Of a DNA stretch of 64,000 nt, positions 45,213-56,944 are shown piece by piece. The stretch is taken from contig CM035806.1 of assembly GCA_020466095.1 (NCBI GenBank), positions 140,241,934 to 140,305,933 of the forward strand, read 5' to 3'. Within the stretch, counting starts at the first letter, position 1. Each line of letters starts with the position of its first letter. A model generated the notes under the pieces. It saw nothing but the letters and a program-made list of their open reading frames with translations, ran no database searches and was not told the origin of the DNA. The position numbers were made by a program, and so were the translations under genes. The DNA is from Chlorops oryzae. Lineage: Eukaryota; Arthropoda; Insecta; Diptera; Chloropidae.

Positions 45213-48091
45213 ACCATATCTTTTTCAATTATTATAGCAACCAGCTCTCTCTAGAGAAGGAAGACAGATTTCCCTCGGGCCATGACTACTAGAAGGGGCT
45301 CCCAATCGTGGAGTTACTCCTTTGCAAATGAAGTCACTTGCATCGGGAGGACGCCGAGAAAGGAAAACCCCCTCCTGGAAGTATTTCCTTTAATCACTTT
45401 GGAAAACGAAAGGACTTACGCAGTGTGTTCCTAAGCAATGTAAGAGTCTTAGAATTCTTTAAAACTGAAGGGCTATTTTAAGCCTGTGGTTGCTTATGTT
45501 TGTCTCTTGCTCTTCACCCCTTCGGCGCCTCATTCTCACTTCAAGGACGCATTGCAAAGATGAAAAGAATTTTTGTCGCTGAATAATTTCCTTGCCTGAT
45601 ACTGGTCGGTGCAGAACGGAACGGGAACGGAAACGCAAACGGGAAAGGACTAGAATCATAAAGGCGTTCATTAGCAGAATATGCATCTCTTGACTTCTTC
45701 CTGTCTGTCTGCCAATGTCATGTGGATCGTTGTGAAAGTTTTAATCGCACCGAGAAATATTGCACAAGTCTGCGCACGTTGTGTCACTCTCTCACGCATG
45801 TCACAAAATCGTTTCCACGCGCGTCAAAATGAACTTCTACCTTTCAGCGGCGCACCTACATATACGGACTAGCCTTTGACATTTCTTCCAAAAGTTATGT
45901 AAGTACACATACCATATTATTTCTATTTTCGTTTTTACGTTTAATTGAGTCCAAAATGAGTGTTTAGTTTTAATTTCCGCCTTCAACTTTGACGTCAACC
46001 ATTAATGAGGCGCTGACACAATTAATTCGACAACAGAGCCGCCATTGGATACGCCCGATGGCGCGCCCACATTTGATACCACATTCTATTTCTATCAGTG
46101 TCATGTTGCCTTTCATTGTCATCGCTCACACGTCACAGGGCATACAAAATACTTAGTTATGTATTTGCTTTCCATTTAAAAAATATTTTTAAAGTCCTGA
46201 ATCTGAAGTCAGGCTCTTAAGATTGCATCGTTTAACATTTCCCTCTGACCTGGGCCATAAACGAATAAATTTTAAATCACATCATTTTGGGTTCCCCTCT
46301 GTCCGTTTTTAGATTAGGTACTTTTTGCCACAGAAACTCGTAGATTGTGCGTGAAAAAGCTCCCCGTATGCTTCCAATTAAGTTTCCCCGAATATTCCTT
46401 ATTTGAAAACGGACTATTGTGCCAAAATTGAACTGTTGTGATAATTTAAATGGAAAAAAACACCTTCAATGGAGTGCAAAGGTACCGGGTACCTTAAAAA
46501 AAAAAAAAACTAAATGAGACTTTTTGATTAGTATGCGGAAAATATAACACAATCTATTCTACTAGACTCTCAGTTTTAAAGACCCCTTCTTAACTTCCCT
46601 TGAAAACGCAAAAGGTACCCGGTACCCGGTACTCACATAACGGTTTCAAAAAGTTTTTTGAGAAGCGTACATATGTGCATATCGAACCAAATAAATTAAT
46701 TAGTGTACAAAAATTAAGTCTCGATCGTATGCGAAGTCTAAGTAGTATGAACAGGCCTTGCAAAAACTTGGTCACTCTATCTAGAGTTGACTGTATTAGG
46801 GTTTTCATTCATTTGTACGAAAATGCGATGAAATAGAACTTATTATATGAATTGTTTTTGAAAATTTTATTTTATAAATTTTAAATCTTATCATCTTTAA
46901 CATATAGGCCCACAGTCTTCAAACGAGAGTTTAAACTTTTTGATGGTTTAAACTTTCAAATGATAGTCTTCAGCAGATTTTAAGCCAGGTTTATTAGTTT
47001 TATATGATTTTCAAAAAGTTCGAATACAGCAAAGGTTTCTGATTTAGATAAACTTGGCTTGAAGTTTCAAAGAATATCGGTTCTTAAACCGAGTTGAAGA
47101 TTACAGCCCATAATTTTACAAATCAATATACATAATACAAATCTCTATACAAATCTATATAAATAAGTATAATTTTTTTGGAAGAGCTACAAGTTTTGCA
47201 TAATCTGTATGTACACATATGTACCTATCAGTGTCGTCCGACTCGATAATTTTCAGACCTGTTTATCATTTTCTGTATTTTCCGTAACCGGCAATAACAC
47301 AAGTCGACAACAAAAATGTCCACGAACTAAAGATATGTATTCTATAGTAAAATTTTCCGCTGATTACGAAAATGCACGGGGGTTGGGTTGAGACAATAGC
47401 TTTACAACGATGCTCTGTTTTTTTTATTGTCCGCAAAAAAGTGACGGTGTTATAAGCTCTGTGAACCTGACATCGAAGAGGAAGGAAAAATTTTTTTTTT
47501 ATTGCAAAGGTTTGTACCAGTTTAGTACCTGATTGTACCACCTTTTATTTCGTTAGTACCAAAAATTCGCTAATGCGGAACTTTTGTGTGCGAATCCGCA
47601 AATGCGAAACTTTTAGTACTGGGTCCGCATCCGCACGAATTTCGAAATTTTCATTCGCAAACGTTTAAAAACCCCGTCCGAAGCATATCTGGGTGGTACC
47701 CCTCACCCCTTGACGTACGGTATGAACGCGACATCACGCAGCGTCGAGGCAATAAGTAATGAAAATAATGGTTTCACTCTCGATAGTATCTGTATGAACC
47801 ATCATTTTTTAACCATCTAGCGACTTCCCCCCCCTATAATATACCCCCCTCCGAAATTTTACGTTAGCCAGTAGTATTTAAATGTCAAGGGTAAGTTCCA
47901 AATCGCTAGTACTTTTATGTAACTCTATATTTATGTTCAAAACATCAACTACATAATTGGTACTATCGTCCGCAATCATTCAACCACCTCATTTTGATGT
48001 TGGTACTAACGTTTTTAAACATGGTACTAACGTTTTTAAGAAGGTACTAATGTCCACAACAATTTTACACACTATTGAACAAAAAGACATG
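45213..48091. other. Long stretch without a recognised gene
   Basis: 45480-45890 has mixed composition and could be unique or untranslated sequence. GGTACC-rich strings occur at 46480-46492 and 46613-46632. 47540-47650 has repeated GCGGAAC/CGAATCCGCA motifs. No gene or element ends are supported. Confidence 0.4.
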
Positions 48092-49498
48092 TTAAAACAA
48101 GTAAGGGTGTTATAGTCAGGCAAGCCTGACAATAGAATACCCGACACAGACACACATCTTCAAATGATTTTTAATATCAGGAGGCCATAGGGGCCCCATA
48201 TACCGCAATTTGTTTAATTTCTTTATGCAAACCGCCCCTTTGCCACGCCCACTTTTCCAAATTTTCGGAATTCTAATCGGAGGCTTAAATATACGCGCAA
48301 ATTCTAAGTTTCATTGAAATATTTGGAAAAAGTTAGATTTTGGGGCAGTTTTGAGATTTTTGTGATAGACCCTAGTACTGGAGGTACCCTTAATAATGGA
48401 CCGATCAAGGCATTTTTGGGCAGGATGTTTATGGCTACAAAGGAAGTATAAGTGCCAATTTTCGTTCAAGTCCCATAGGCGTTTCGGGAGTAGGAGACAA
48501 TTTTCGAAAAACGCCCTTCTGCCACGCCCATTTTTCTAATTTTTGTAAATAACATTAACTGGCCTAAAATATGTTCAAATACCAAATTTCATCACAATAT
48601 CTTGTAAAACATCGAATTTAGAGCAGTTTTTGTCATTTTCATAACAGACCCTAGTACTGGAGGTACCCCTAAAAATGGTCCGATCGCGTCCATCCCCGTG
48701 AGCACGCATACCAAATTTTGTCAAGATAGCTCAACTCCTTCGATAAGAAAACTGTATACAAACAGACAGACGGACAGACAGACAGACGGACATGGCTAAA
48801 TCGAATCTCCTAGTGACGCTGATCATTTCTATTTATACACTGAGCGAACGTAACCATGATTTTTTTAAAAGGGCGCATTCTTATTCACAGTCCTTTTGAT
48901 TTTCGAGCAGAACAAAAATTTCAAAAGAAAAATGGTTGAGTCAACAACATTTTTGGTTGAATTGAAAGGAAATATGTTTAATTACATTTCTTTTCGTTCG
49001 GTATAATTCTCATTTGTTTTATAAAATAAGACATATAAGATATGTATTCATCTTAGAACTTTTTAAGCATTGCGAAAGCAGTCACCAAAAACGTTAATTA
49101 AAAATGAACGTTAATTAAATTTTTTTTTGACATTTCTTCTTGTATAGGTATTTTTTTTTTTGGAATTTTTTAAAAAAATATCTTGTCATTTCAACTATGT
49201 CCGTGGTTGGTTCAACAATTTAAATTTAAATCCATTTTTGAAAATTATCATTTCAATTCAACCTGAAATATGGTTGATTCAAAAGGAAAATTTTTTATTT
49301 TTTCAACAAGAAAAATTTTTAAAATTAAAAATATTCCTTGTTGAAGCCGTTTTGTATGTTTTTCCTTTTGATTTAACCAGTTTTCTGGTTGATTTTTTTC
49401 TCTGTGTATTTTGTATGGTCTATCTCGACTGGTTCTGGGTGTTACACACAACCACACAAACGCAATATACCCTCGACACAGAGTGTGTCGGGTATAAA
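48092..49498 (+). mobile_element. Dispersed repeat family 1, copy i (long, with internal duplication and insertion)
   Basis: Begins AACAAGTAAGGGTGTTATAG and ends GAGTGTGTCGGGTATAAAAA. The block CAGACCCTAGTACTGGAGGT (or near match) occurs twice (48367 and 48645), as does CCACGCCCA. A separate element is inserted at about 48838-49411. Confidence 0.78.
48838..49411. mobile_element. TACACTGAG/TACACAGAG-ended MITE inserted in repeat family 1
   Basis: Left end TACACTGAGCGAACG, reverse complement of the right end TACACAGAGAAAAAAATCAA. Interior TTGGTTGAATTGAAAGG and TTTCAATTCAACC are inverted. Removing it rejoins TTTCTAT with TTTTGTATGGTC, as in the uninterrupted copies. Confidence 0.7.
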
Positions 49499-50634
49499 AA
49501 TTGCCGAAAAACGGGTTTTTTGAAACAACGGAAAAACTGTCCGATAGAAAATTTTTTTCGCCATTTTCGTAATCATTTCATATTTCGAATTCATATGTTT
49601 GCTTCTTGGAGCATGAAAAAAGCTAAAATTTGTCGACTAGTGTAATTTTTATGAAATTTATTTATTCTTTAAATTCACATCTTTTTCGAATATCTGACAC
49701 AGAGTTGTTATCGTATTTAAATGCAGCGTTCGGGGTGTTCTAAATTATTATCTAGCACTGTTACAAACCATAGGGTCCCGGATTATTGAAATGAATATCA
49801 TCCACTTCGCTGGTGGCCAAATAAACAAATCAATAATATATTCTATAGTTTCGATTGGATTACATGTTTGTAATTAGCTTACACCCCCGTACCCAGGACT
49901 TAATTGAGGCAAGGTAGAAGGCATAATATTCCGAATGCAAAACCTTTTTTTTTTAGTTACTTTGCAGTTCCATTAGATACTCAAACCCAATTCTTTCCTA
50001 ATTCTTATCTAATACTAACCCAGCGGGAAATTATCTCCTGCATGACAAAGTCATCAGTGATATCATCGATGACAGCAGTGCTTAAAATAAGGATTTGTGC
50101 CAACTACTAAAAAATATTTCTCCACTACCGATTTTTGTTTGGTTGTTTGTTTTTTTTTTTTTTTTTTTTGTTCAAAAGTGATTTATTTTAACTTTTCAAG
50201 TCAAATTACTAATATTGCATATAACAATAATATATATGGGAACATTTTTATTTAATCTTTCTCAATGAAATAAAAAATGAGAGTTGATATGAATTTAAAA
50301 TTCAAAGATCGTGTTTCCAGACTCTTCGGTCTCGTCATCCAACTACCGAAACCCGAATTGCCAACTACCGGTTTTACGCACAAAAACGGCTTATTTTAAG
50401 CACTGGATGACAGTATCATGCATGACACCTTCGAGGACACGTCATCGTGGAGGGTTGCTGTTCATGTGGTTGAGTCTCATTGGGTGCTGAGATTTAAATA
50501 AGGTTTAAGCGTCAATTGAGCGGTAGCATGAAGTGGCGTAGATGATGAGTGCTAAGCGATGCATCACTTGAAGTATCCCAGGCACTGTCAATAGGAATTA
50601 CTTCTTTTGTCAGTCATTGAGCAGGGAAAAGGGG
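49499..50634. other. AT-rich spacer, nothing recognised
   Basis: T-run at 50150-50169. No supported gene or element ends. Confidence 0.5.
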
Positions 50635-51230
50635 TTAAAAAAAGGGGTTTTTTTTTTGTAAACAAAAAAAGTAGCATATTTTCAGAATTGAATTAAAATG
50701 TAAAAGCAAAAGCAAAACACAAAACCAAAACTCTTTTGAACACCTCATTTTCTGCCTGCTCATGAGAGGCTTAGCGAAGGCCCACCCAAAGCGGCCATGT
50801 TCGAACAAAGTAGATGTATAAAAGTGATGGGAAAAGTCTATGATATCCCCTCCGGATAGCATAAAGTTTGCAACTGGGAATTGATATTCTTTAGAGATAT
50901 AAGAGAATACGCTGCTTTCAAATGCATTTTTCGCCATCGCATTCCCTAGCAGAACGTTGTCACCAGTTACACTTTCCAGTCCCACAATGACATGTCACCG
51001 GTGAATTCACTGTTCAACTCCTGTAAAAATATCATACAAAATGTCTTATGAAATCGCATGCGTTCCGGCTCCAAAGTGACCCTGACTTCATCGATTATGT
51101 CAGGGGGGCATTTCCCGCTGGGAAAGGTTGGGCACTAATACCAGTATTTCGAAGGAATGCATTACCCTGACTGCGGCCGTCAGAAATTGATATGAATTCA
51201 ATAGCTTTTTCGTGGTTTGAATGAAATGTC
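50635..51230 (-). pseudogene. Unrecognised protein-like segment with at least two frame breaks
   Basis: Read from right to left, three open stretches in different frames follow one another: FIQTTKKLLNSYQFLTAAV and FEILVLVPNLSQREMPP; then DIIDEVRVTLEPERMRFHKT and FLQELNSEFTGDMSLWDWKV; then TGDNVLLGNAMAKNAFESS, YISKEYQFPVANFMLSGG and FYTSTLFEHGRFGWAFAKPL. The first break is at a run of six C (51109-51116), the second near 50960. The amino-acid composition looks like a folded protein, but I cannot name a family. It could be a decayed gene, an exon with assembly indels or part of a transposon. Confidence 0.45.
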
Positions 51231-52667
51231 AAATCTTTCATATTATTTATGTAGATGTTTTACGATCATTTCTTTTTTAGTTTAAGAAAAAAATAAATAA
51301 TTAAAAACGATTAGAGAAATTCTGTCTGGTTGGCAACTATGTAGTCGGTAAAGCCGACCAACCGTTCACTATCGTACAACAAAGGTTTTATGGCACATTG
51401 AGACTTATTAACCGTTAAATAAGCCTTACAGAAATTGCCGAACCTGTGATCGGCTGTAGCCGACTAATCGGCTGACTAATCAGCTAGTGGACCAAAGTCA
51501 AGGTGTGCACATCTCTATTGATTATTTTTCGAGGATAAAATAAAGATTTCGGCTTGATCGATATGAAACACCAAGTATTAAATCGACTTCTTAAACACGA
51601 AATTAAAATTGTTTTACTGCTGAATTCATATGCTTCAGACTATGACTTGTCAGATTTTTCGAAAAAAAAAGCCTGGCAACGCAGCCTGCGACGTAAGTAA
51701 GGTAAGTAAGGCTTGACACATGTATGTATGTTATCTGAGACCACACAACGATACATTTCACACCTCCGAAATGATGAATTGAACCAACGCACAAAAGACA
51801 TGCCGACTTTCCTTCGATAGTCAACCGATTGGACACGAAGGCGCTATTGTTGGCAGCTAGTACTTATGTTGTCGCAAGGAGTGCCAGACAAGCTTCAAAC
51901 GGAGGCAGAGTAAGAATGAACGCGCTTAATCTACAGAGGATTCAGTCGTCTTGAAGGCCAATTTGAGATGAAATGAAGAGTGTGCATCGTCGCCACTTTA
52001 CGTCGTTTCGTCTCTACGTGCCGCCGGATATCTAAGTAGTCGCCGAGTTAAGAGCGTCCTTTACCGAAGTACTAAAGAAGTAAATATTTTACAATGCTTT
52101 CTTTTGGGGATGAAAAATGCAGGACTGCAAATTTCGATCGAAATTCCGACAACGCAGACAATCGTCAGAGCACACGACACACTTCAAAAATTTCAGTCTA
52201 GTGGTTCACTCCGTTCGTTGTACGCGAAATCGATTTCCTTGTCGAGTTCGTCGCCACACCAGTGAGCCGCCCTCTCGTGCAAATATATAAAATGGCAAAA
52301 AAAAAAAAAAAAAAAATCCTTTAATTCGGAATGTGGAGGAGAAGTGAGTTGAGTCAGTAAAAGAAACTCGAGTGAAAGAAACATGAAATGATTGAAATCA
52401 AGGCACAGTGGCAGCATGATGAGAAAATTCAATGCACAGAAAGAAAGTTGCCTAAAAGTAAGTTCCAAAGTCTTACAGAATTTCCACACACAGAAACATA
52501 AACGCTGTAAGAACAAAAACTTTTCGTTCTTGATTAACTGTAGCAAAAAAGTATTCAATTCTAATGCAAAAATATCGAATCAACATTTTTTATTTTTGTA
52601 CCAAGCACTTTACGACTTTTTTAGCGACAACGAAAAAACTCTTGAGTTTAAAAGTATTATATTAAGG
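51231..52667. other. Stretch without a recognised gene
   Basis: 51840-52280 is less AT-rich than its surroundings and could be untranslated or promoter DNA of a minus-strand gene, but no motif decides it. A-run at 52296-52316. Confidence 0.4.
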
Positions 52668-53360
52668 AGTTGGAGCAGGATTCTACTCTAATGAGTTAGG
52701 ACTATCCAAATCATTTAAGCTTGCACTAATCTCCAGTGTATTTCAGGCAGAAATAATGGCGATTAGGGAAGCATGCAAGCTAATTGTTGCGCACCAGTGC
52801 ATCAATAGTAGTATTAAAATTTATTCAGATAGCCAAGCGGCTATAAAAGCTCTATGCTCAGATCTTGTGCACTCAAAATTAGTGGCAAGCTGTTTGCAGG
52901 AGCTTGCTAAGCTTTCCGACCTCACAAGTGTGACCCTGGTTTGGGTCCCAGGGCATTGTGGCATAGAGGGGAATGAAATAGCCGATTCTGTGGCGAAACA
53001 GGGATCCCTATCAGAAATTTCTTCAGAGCTGCATGTGGCAGCATCATTAGCCTCGATCAAAGACAAGATCTAAAGACACTTCTTGGGTATGGCACAGTTA
53101 AAATGGAAAAACTTGCCTTCCTGCAGAGTCTCAAAATTAATATGGCCTGAATTCAACATGCGTAGAACAAAGAACATGCTCTCCCACAGTAGAAGGGACA
53201 TCTTCAGACTTACCGCAGTCTGTACTGGGCACTGGCCTATAGGGGTGCACGCAGCCAAACTTGGGCTAGTGCATAACAGACACTGCAGAAGTTGCAATAA
53301 CCCTTATATTTTGTCGGAATCTGGTATAGATGTTCTCTTCGCCAACGGAAGATAAAGTCA
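52668..53360 (+). mobile_element. LINE fragment: RNase H domain and C-terminus (I/R1/LOA group)
   Basis: GVGAGFYSNELGLSKSFKLA runs into VFQAEIMAIREACKLIV. Then come IYSDSQAAIKAL and VTLVWVPGHCGIEGNEIADS, the E, D and H motifs of a retrotransposon RNase H. After a stop near 53073, the next frames give a C-terminal tail with RRDIFRLTAVCTGHWPIGVH and HCRSCNN. RNase H domains occur in the I, R1 and LOA lineages, not in RTE. The reverse transcriptase is missing. Confidence 0.85.
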
Positions 53361-53934
53361 AGTTTCGTCATCAATTAGTGTTGTTTATAAATATGTGTGA
53401 CCAATTAACACGGTTTGAGCGTGCATGTATCCCAGGTAGGTACGTGTAAACATAGTAATTGTCTGTTTTCGAGCTCCTTGTTTTATTGTTTCACCTCAGG
53501 GCAGTATTTATGTTGTTGTTTTTGTTGTTGTTCTTTTTGTTGATGATGTTGTTGTTGTGGCTCTTCCTTACAAATTTATTTACTAAGAAAAGACAGATTA
53601 CTTGAAGGTAGGTCGAACGGTGTAAATACGACTGAAATAGTCTGGCGTCAAAGAGTCACATTCCAGAGATATAACGATAAGTTATGAGTTTCGATCAAAT
53701 GAAAATGACTGAACGGATCACACACAAAAATAAACTTTTCACTCCTATCGAGACAAGATGACAGATAAAAGAGCTGCAAACGCTCCACTATTGCCAATAT
53801 TTGCATGGATAACTTGCAATAATAATAAAATGCCATTGCAGAAGCGGATGAACCGCTGACCATAGAATTCTTATAGCTTATCTTGCAGCTTATCTCTGGA
53901 AGCTGACGAAGGAGAAAACTTTAAACGGCGCAGA
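53361..53934. other. Upstream flank of the plus-strand secreted-protein gene
   Basis: GTTGTTGTT-rich stretch at 53510-53560. The final 200 bases would be the proximal promoter. No other gene seen. Confidence 0.5.
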
Positions 53935-53942
53935 TATAAAAA
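53935..53942 (+). promoter_or_regulatory. TATA box of the secreted-protein gene
   Basis: TATAAAAA lies about 30-38 bases before an initiator-like CAGTCACAG (53968-53976) and about 135 bases before the start codon. No other in-frame ATG competes. Confidence 0.6.
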
Positions 53943-54071
53943 CGCTCTTTGGTCTCAAAATGCAGAACAGTCACAGAGCCGTAGAGCAAAAGATCGGAAA
54001 ACATCGGAAACAATCGGCCATCGAGAACAGTAAAAACAACAGGACAAAAGTGATTGTCGAATAGAACAAAC

Positions 54072-55341
54072 ATGTTCAAGGACACTTTTATTCTAATTGC
54101 GCTTCTTTGTGCGCAAATGTTTATCGCTGAAGGCAGACTGCCATTGCCTAGTAACAACCAGGACGACCTGACAAGCCTTTTCATTTCCTCACGCATAGCG
54201 CAAAGCAACCCGATGCAGTCTCTAGCCTGCTTTTCTGATTACATTGACGAGTCCAATGACATAAGTGAAAAGTATAGTAACGACTACAACGAGTGCCTTA
54301 TAAAAGCTTCCATCGAACGCGATGATATTAACGCTGAGGCTCTAGCGGAACGACGAGAGATCGAAACCAGCGCCGAGGATGTCTGCACGCGTATACGTAA
54401 CTGCAACTCTAACAACAATGCGCTCGGGATGTTGGAATGTCACGCGAAACTGGTAAGTAGAGAATGACTCCTAATGACAGATTTTAAAGGAATTTCGCAC
54501 ACTTTGTTTGTTTGTTTGTTTGTTTGTTGTTGTTGACAGGGTCCCAAGAATACAAAATCGTGCTATACAATTTCTGGAAATGCTTCCGAATATGCGGCGT
54601 TGCTGCAGGAGCGCTATCGACTCGTCGAACTGCGTCACGAGCAATGCTGCGCTGCCATCGAACGCGTCTATGTTCAGAGCTCGGCAATAAATTACAATCA
54701 ACTTCAGTCTTGCCTCGATGGAAAGACCAAACCAAGACCTCCGAAAACAACTACAACAACAGAAAGAACTACCAGTTCACCAGCAATAATGACGACAGAA
54801 ACTTCAACACCCCCACCAACAACAACAACAACAACAACAGCTTCAACACCCCACCAACAACAACAACAACAACAGATTCAACACTCCCACCACCAACAAC
54901 AACAACAGCTTCAACACTCCCACCAACAACAACAACAGATTCAACACCCCACCAACAACAACAACACAGCTTCAACACCCCCACCAACAACAACAACATT
55001 CAACACCTCCACCAACAACAACAACAACAGCTTCAACACCCCACCAACAACAACAACTTCTTCAACACCCCCACCAACAACAACTTCATCGACACTTCCA
55101 ACGACAACCACTCAAACACTTCCACCAACGACTTCAACTGCGCCACAACCGCCGACAACAGCAACCCCGGAGCAACCACTCAATAACGGCTACACCAACT
55201 GAAACCAAAACATTGCCTCCGACAACTTCAGCCCCGACTGAAATTCCAATCTCAAGTACCTTGGATCCTTCGGCGGAAACAATTCTGCCTTCACAGACCT
55301 TCCAAGAACAGCTCGTGAAACTTTTAAATTCATTAAACTAA
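54072..55341 (+). CDS. Secreted Cys-containing protein, DUF725-like, with Thr/Pro-type repeat tail (two exons)
   Basis: Exon 1 is 54072-54452 (127 codons). An 87-bp intron (GTAAGT...GACAG, 54453-54539) and exon 2 (54540-55341) follow. The start MFKDTFILIALLCAQMFIAEG is a clear signal peptide. The mature part has Cys at about 53, 75, 105, 111, 123, 135, 163, 164 and 185. Its spacing and the motifs ACFSDYI, YNECL, CTRIRNC and CYTISGNASEYAALLQERY fit the fly DUF725 family, whose function is unknown. A repeat tail follows. The tail frame that is open from exon 2 stops at 55202, but a shifted frame continues PTTSAPTEIPISSTLD to QEQLVKLLNSLN and TAA at 55341. Indels inside the repeat are therefore likely. 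Mucin-like or secreted roles are inference. Confidence 0.75.
54799..55110 (+). repeat. Coding minisatellite (TTCAACACCCCCACCAACAAC)n
   Basis: About nine units of variable length (roughly 25-40 bases) combine CTTCAACACCCCC with (AAC)n. Units with different (AAC) counts change reading frame: one frame gives STPPPTTTT, another QHSHQQQQ, the third FNTPTNNNN. Confidence 0.85.
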
Positions 55342-55724
55342 TCTCCCCCGGGAAATTGGTTACATTTATACGTGGACTGATTCCAAGTCCGAAAACTTCT
55401 TAAGAAAAGCCGTTTATATATAAGTATCGCAAAATATAATATGGAGCAGCTTCTAGAACATCTTTTTGAAATTCCAATAGTAGACATTAGAAACTTTATA
55501 AGTTGATGGTACATAGATTGAAACGATTCACAAATAATCAGCCAATCAGATAATCAAAAATCAGATTCGATGAGATCCGGACCATTTTTAGAGGTACCCA
55601 CCCCCGCTATCAAAGGTCTCTTATGGAAATGATGGGTGACTTTTTGCACATAAGCAGCTGTAGAAAATTTCATAATACATACTAATCAATCCGGTTGAAT
55701 GACCGCCCATTAAGAAGTAACTAT
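55342..55724. other. 3' flank of the secreted-protein gene
   Basis: No canonical AATAAA was confidently placed. AT-rich, no other gene. Confidence 0.4.
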
Positions 55725-55975
55725 CAGCCCGATTCTAAATATCCCCCGGGGAGTTTTTCCGTGCGGAATTGAAAAAAATTCTGCTTTTCTAAGCACACAG
55801 GAAAAGTGAATATAAAGGAACCAAGTACATATATGTATGTATATTTGAACATTTTTTGTAGCAAAGATCATCACATTTTTTCTTTTAGTTATTGACGTTT
55901 AGAAACCTTTATTTTTCCCGCGGAGAAAAATTTCTGGGTTAAAAACTCCCGGGGAATATATATTTAGAATCGATG
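55725..55975. mobile_element. CCCGATTCTAAATAT foldback-type MITE, copy 2
   Basis: CAGCCCGATTCTAAATATCC, CCCGGGGAGTTTTTCCGTGC at the left. CCGCGGAGAAAAATTTCTGG, AAAACTCCCGGGGAATATAT and TTTAGAATCG form the inverted right end. Confidence 0.75.
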
Positions 55976-56289
55976 CCTGCATAGTTGAGGAGGTCGAGTG
56001 AAAAATTGTTCAACAAACCCCGATCTACTCTACTGGAGGTGACTACTCTCAAAAATTAATCGATCAAGACGACTTTTTGCAGTGGCGGCTTATGAATGAA
56101 ACAATCTCATATTAATTTTGACTGTTGTTCGAGTCTAATTTGAATTTTGGATGCAAAAAAACCCGAAACTGCCCTTTTGCCACGCCCAATTTTCAAATTT
56201 ACGGGACCACATTGAAGACCTTGCATTATTCAAAAGTTTCAAATTTAATCAAAATTTCTCAAAAAATTCGGACTTAAGATCAGTTTTTA
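55976..56289. other. Spacer with a decayed repeat scrap
   Basis: CCTTTTGCCACGCCCAATTTTC at 56174 suggests an old piece of repeat family 1. Nothing else seen. Confidence 0.4.
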
Positions 56290-56642
56290 TGAATTTATTA
56301 CTTGAGGTAATACATATAATAAATCCCCACTCTATAAGATATCTCAATTCTTTCAACCACAAAATTTGAATACAAATAGACGGGCACACGCGTACACATG
56401 GCTAAAATTGTATTGACCTCAACAAAGGGGGACTGTAAAATAAATCTGATCAGATGAACTCGTTACAGCGATCAAAAATTATGACTTGATGTAATACATA
56501 TAATAAAGTCCTATTCTATAAGATATTTCAGAATTTCTTTCACCACAAAATTTGAATACAAATGACGGGCAGACGCGTACACATGGCTAAATTGTATTGA
56601 CCTCAACAAAGGGGGACTGTAAAATAAATCTGATCAGATGAA
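56290..56642. repeat. Tandem duplication, period 184 bp
   Basis: Two copies of GTAATACATATAATAAA...CACAAAATTTGAATACAAAT...ACGCGTACACATGGCTAAA...GGGGGACTGTAAAATAAATC...TGATCAGATGAAC, starting near 56307 and 56491. The second has lost a few bases. Confidence 0.82.
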
Positions 56643-56944
56643 CCTCCGACAGGACAGATCAAAGCAATATATGTATAATGTATCAATAAATAACAGTCCT
56701 ATTCTAAATATTTTCAGGAATTTTTTTTCCCAGCAGATTTGGAAGAAATCCTGCCATTCTGCACCCATGGGGAAGGTATATTATTTATTATTATTATTAA
56801 GAAAGATTTTATTCATGAATAATTCATTATTTCTAAGCTTACATTATTAATAATCTTAAATATGACATAACATTATGTGTTGTGTGTCAGATTGGCATAC
56901 TATGTATTAACTATTGGCGAACAAATGAATAAAGTTTTAGTTTC
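56643..56944. other. Spacer between tandem duplication and LINE
   Basis: CAGTCCTATTCTAAATATTT at 56694 resembles the CCCGATTCTAAATAT MITE start. (ATT)n at about 56785-56800. Confidence 0.45.

Noticed and set aside
51840..52280. Possible promoter or 5' untranslated exon of Svil
   Set aside because: Higher GC and absence of repeats are suggestive, but no TATA, initiator or splice donor could be placed with confidence.
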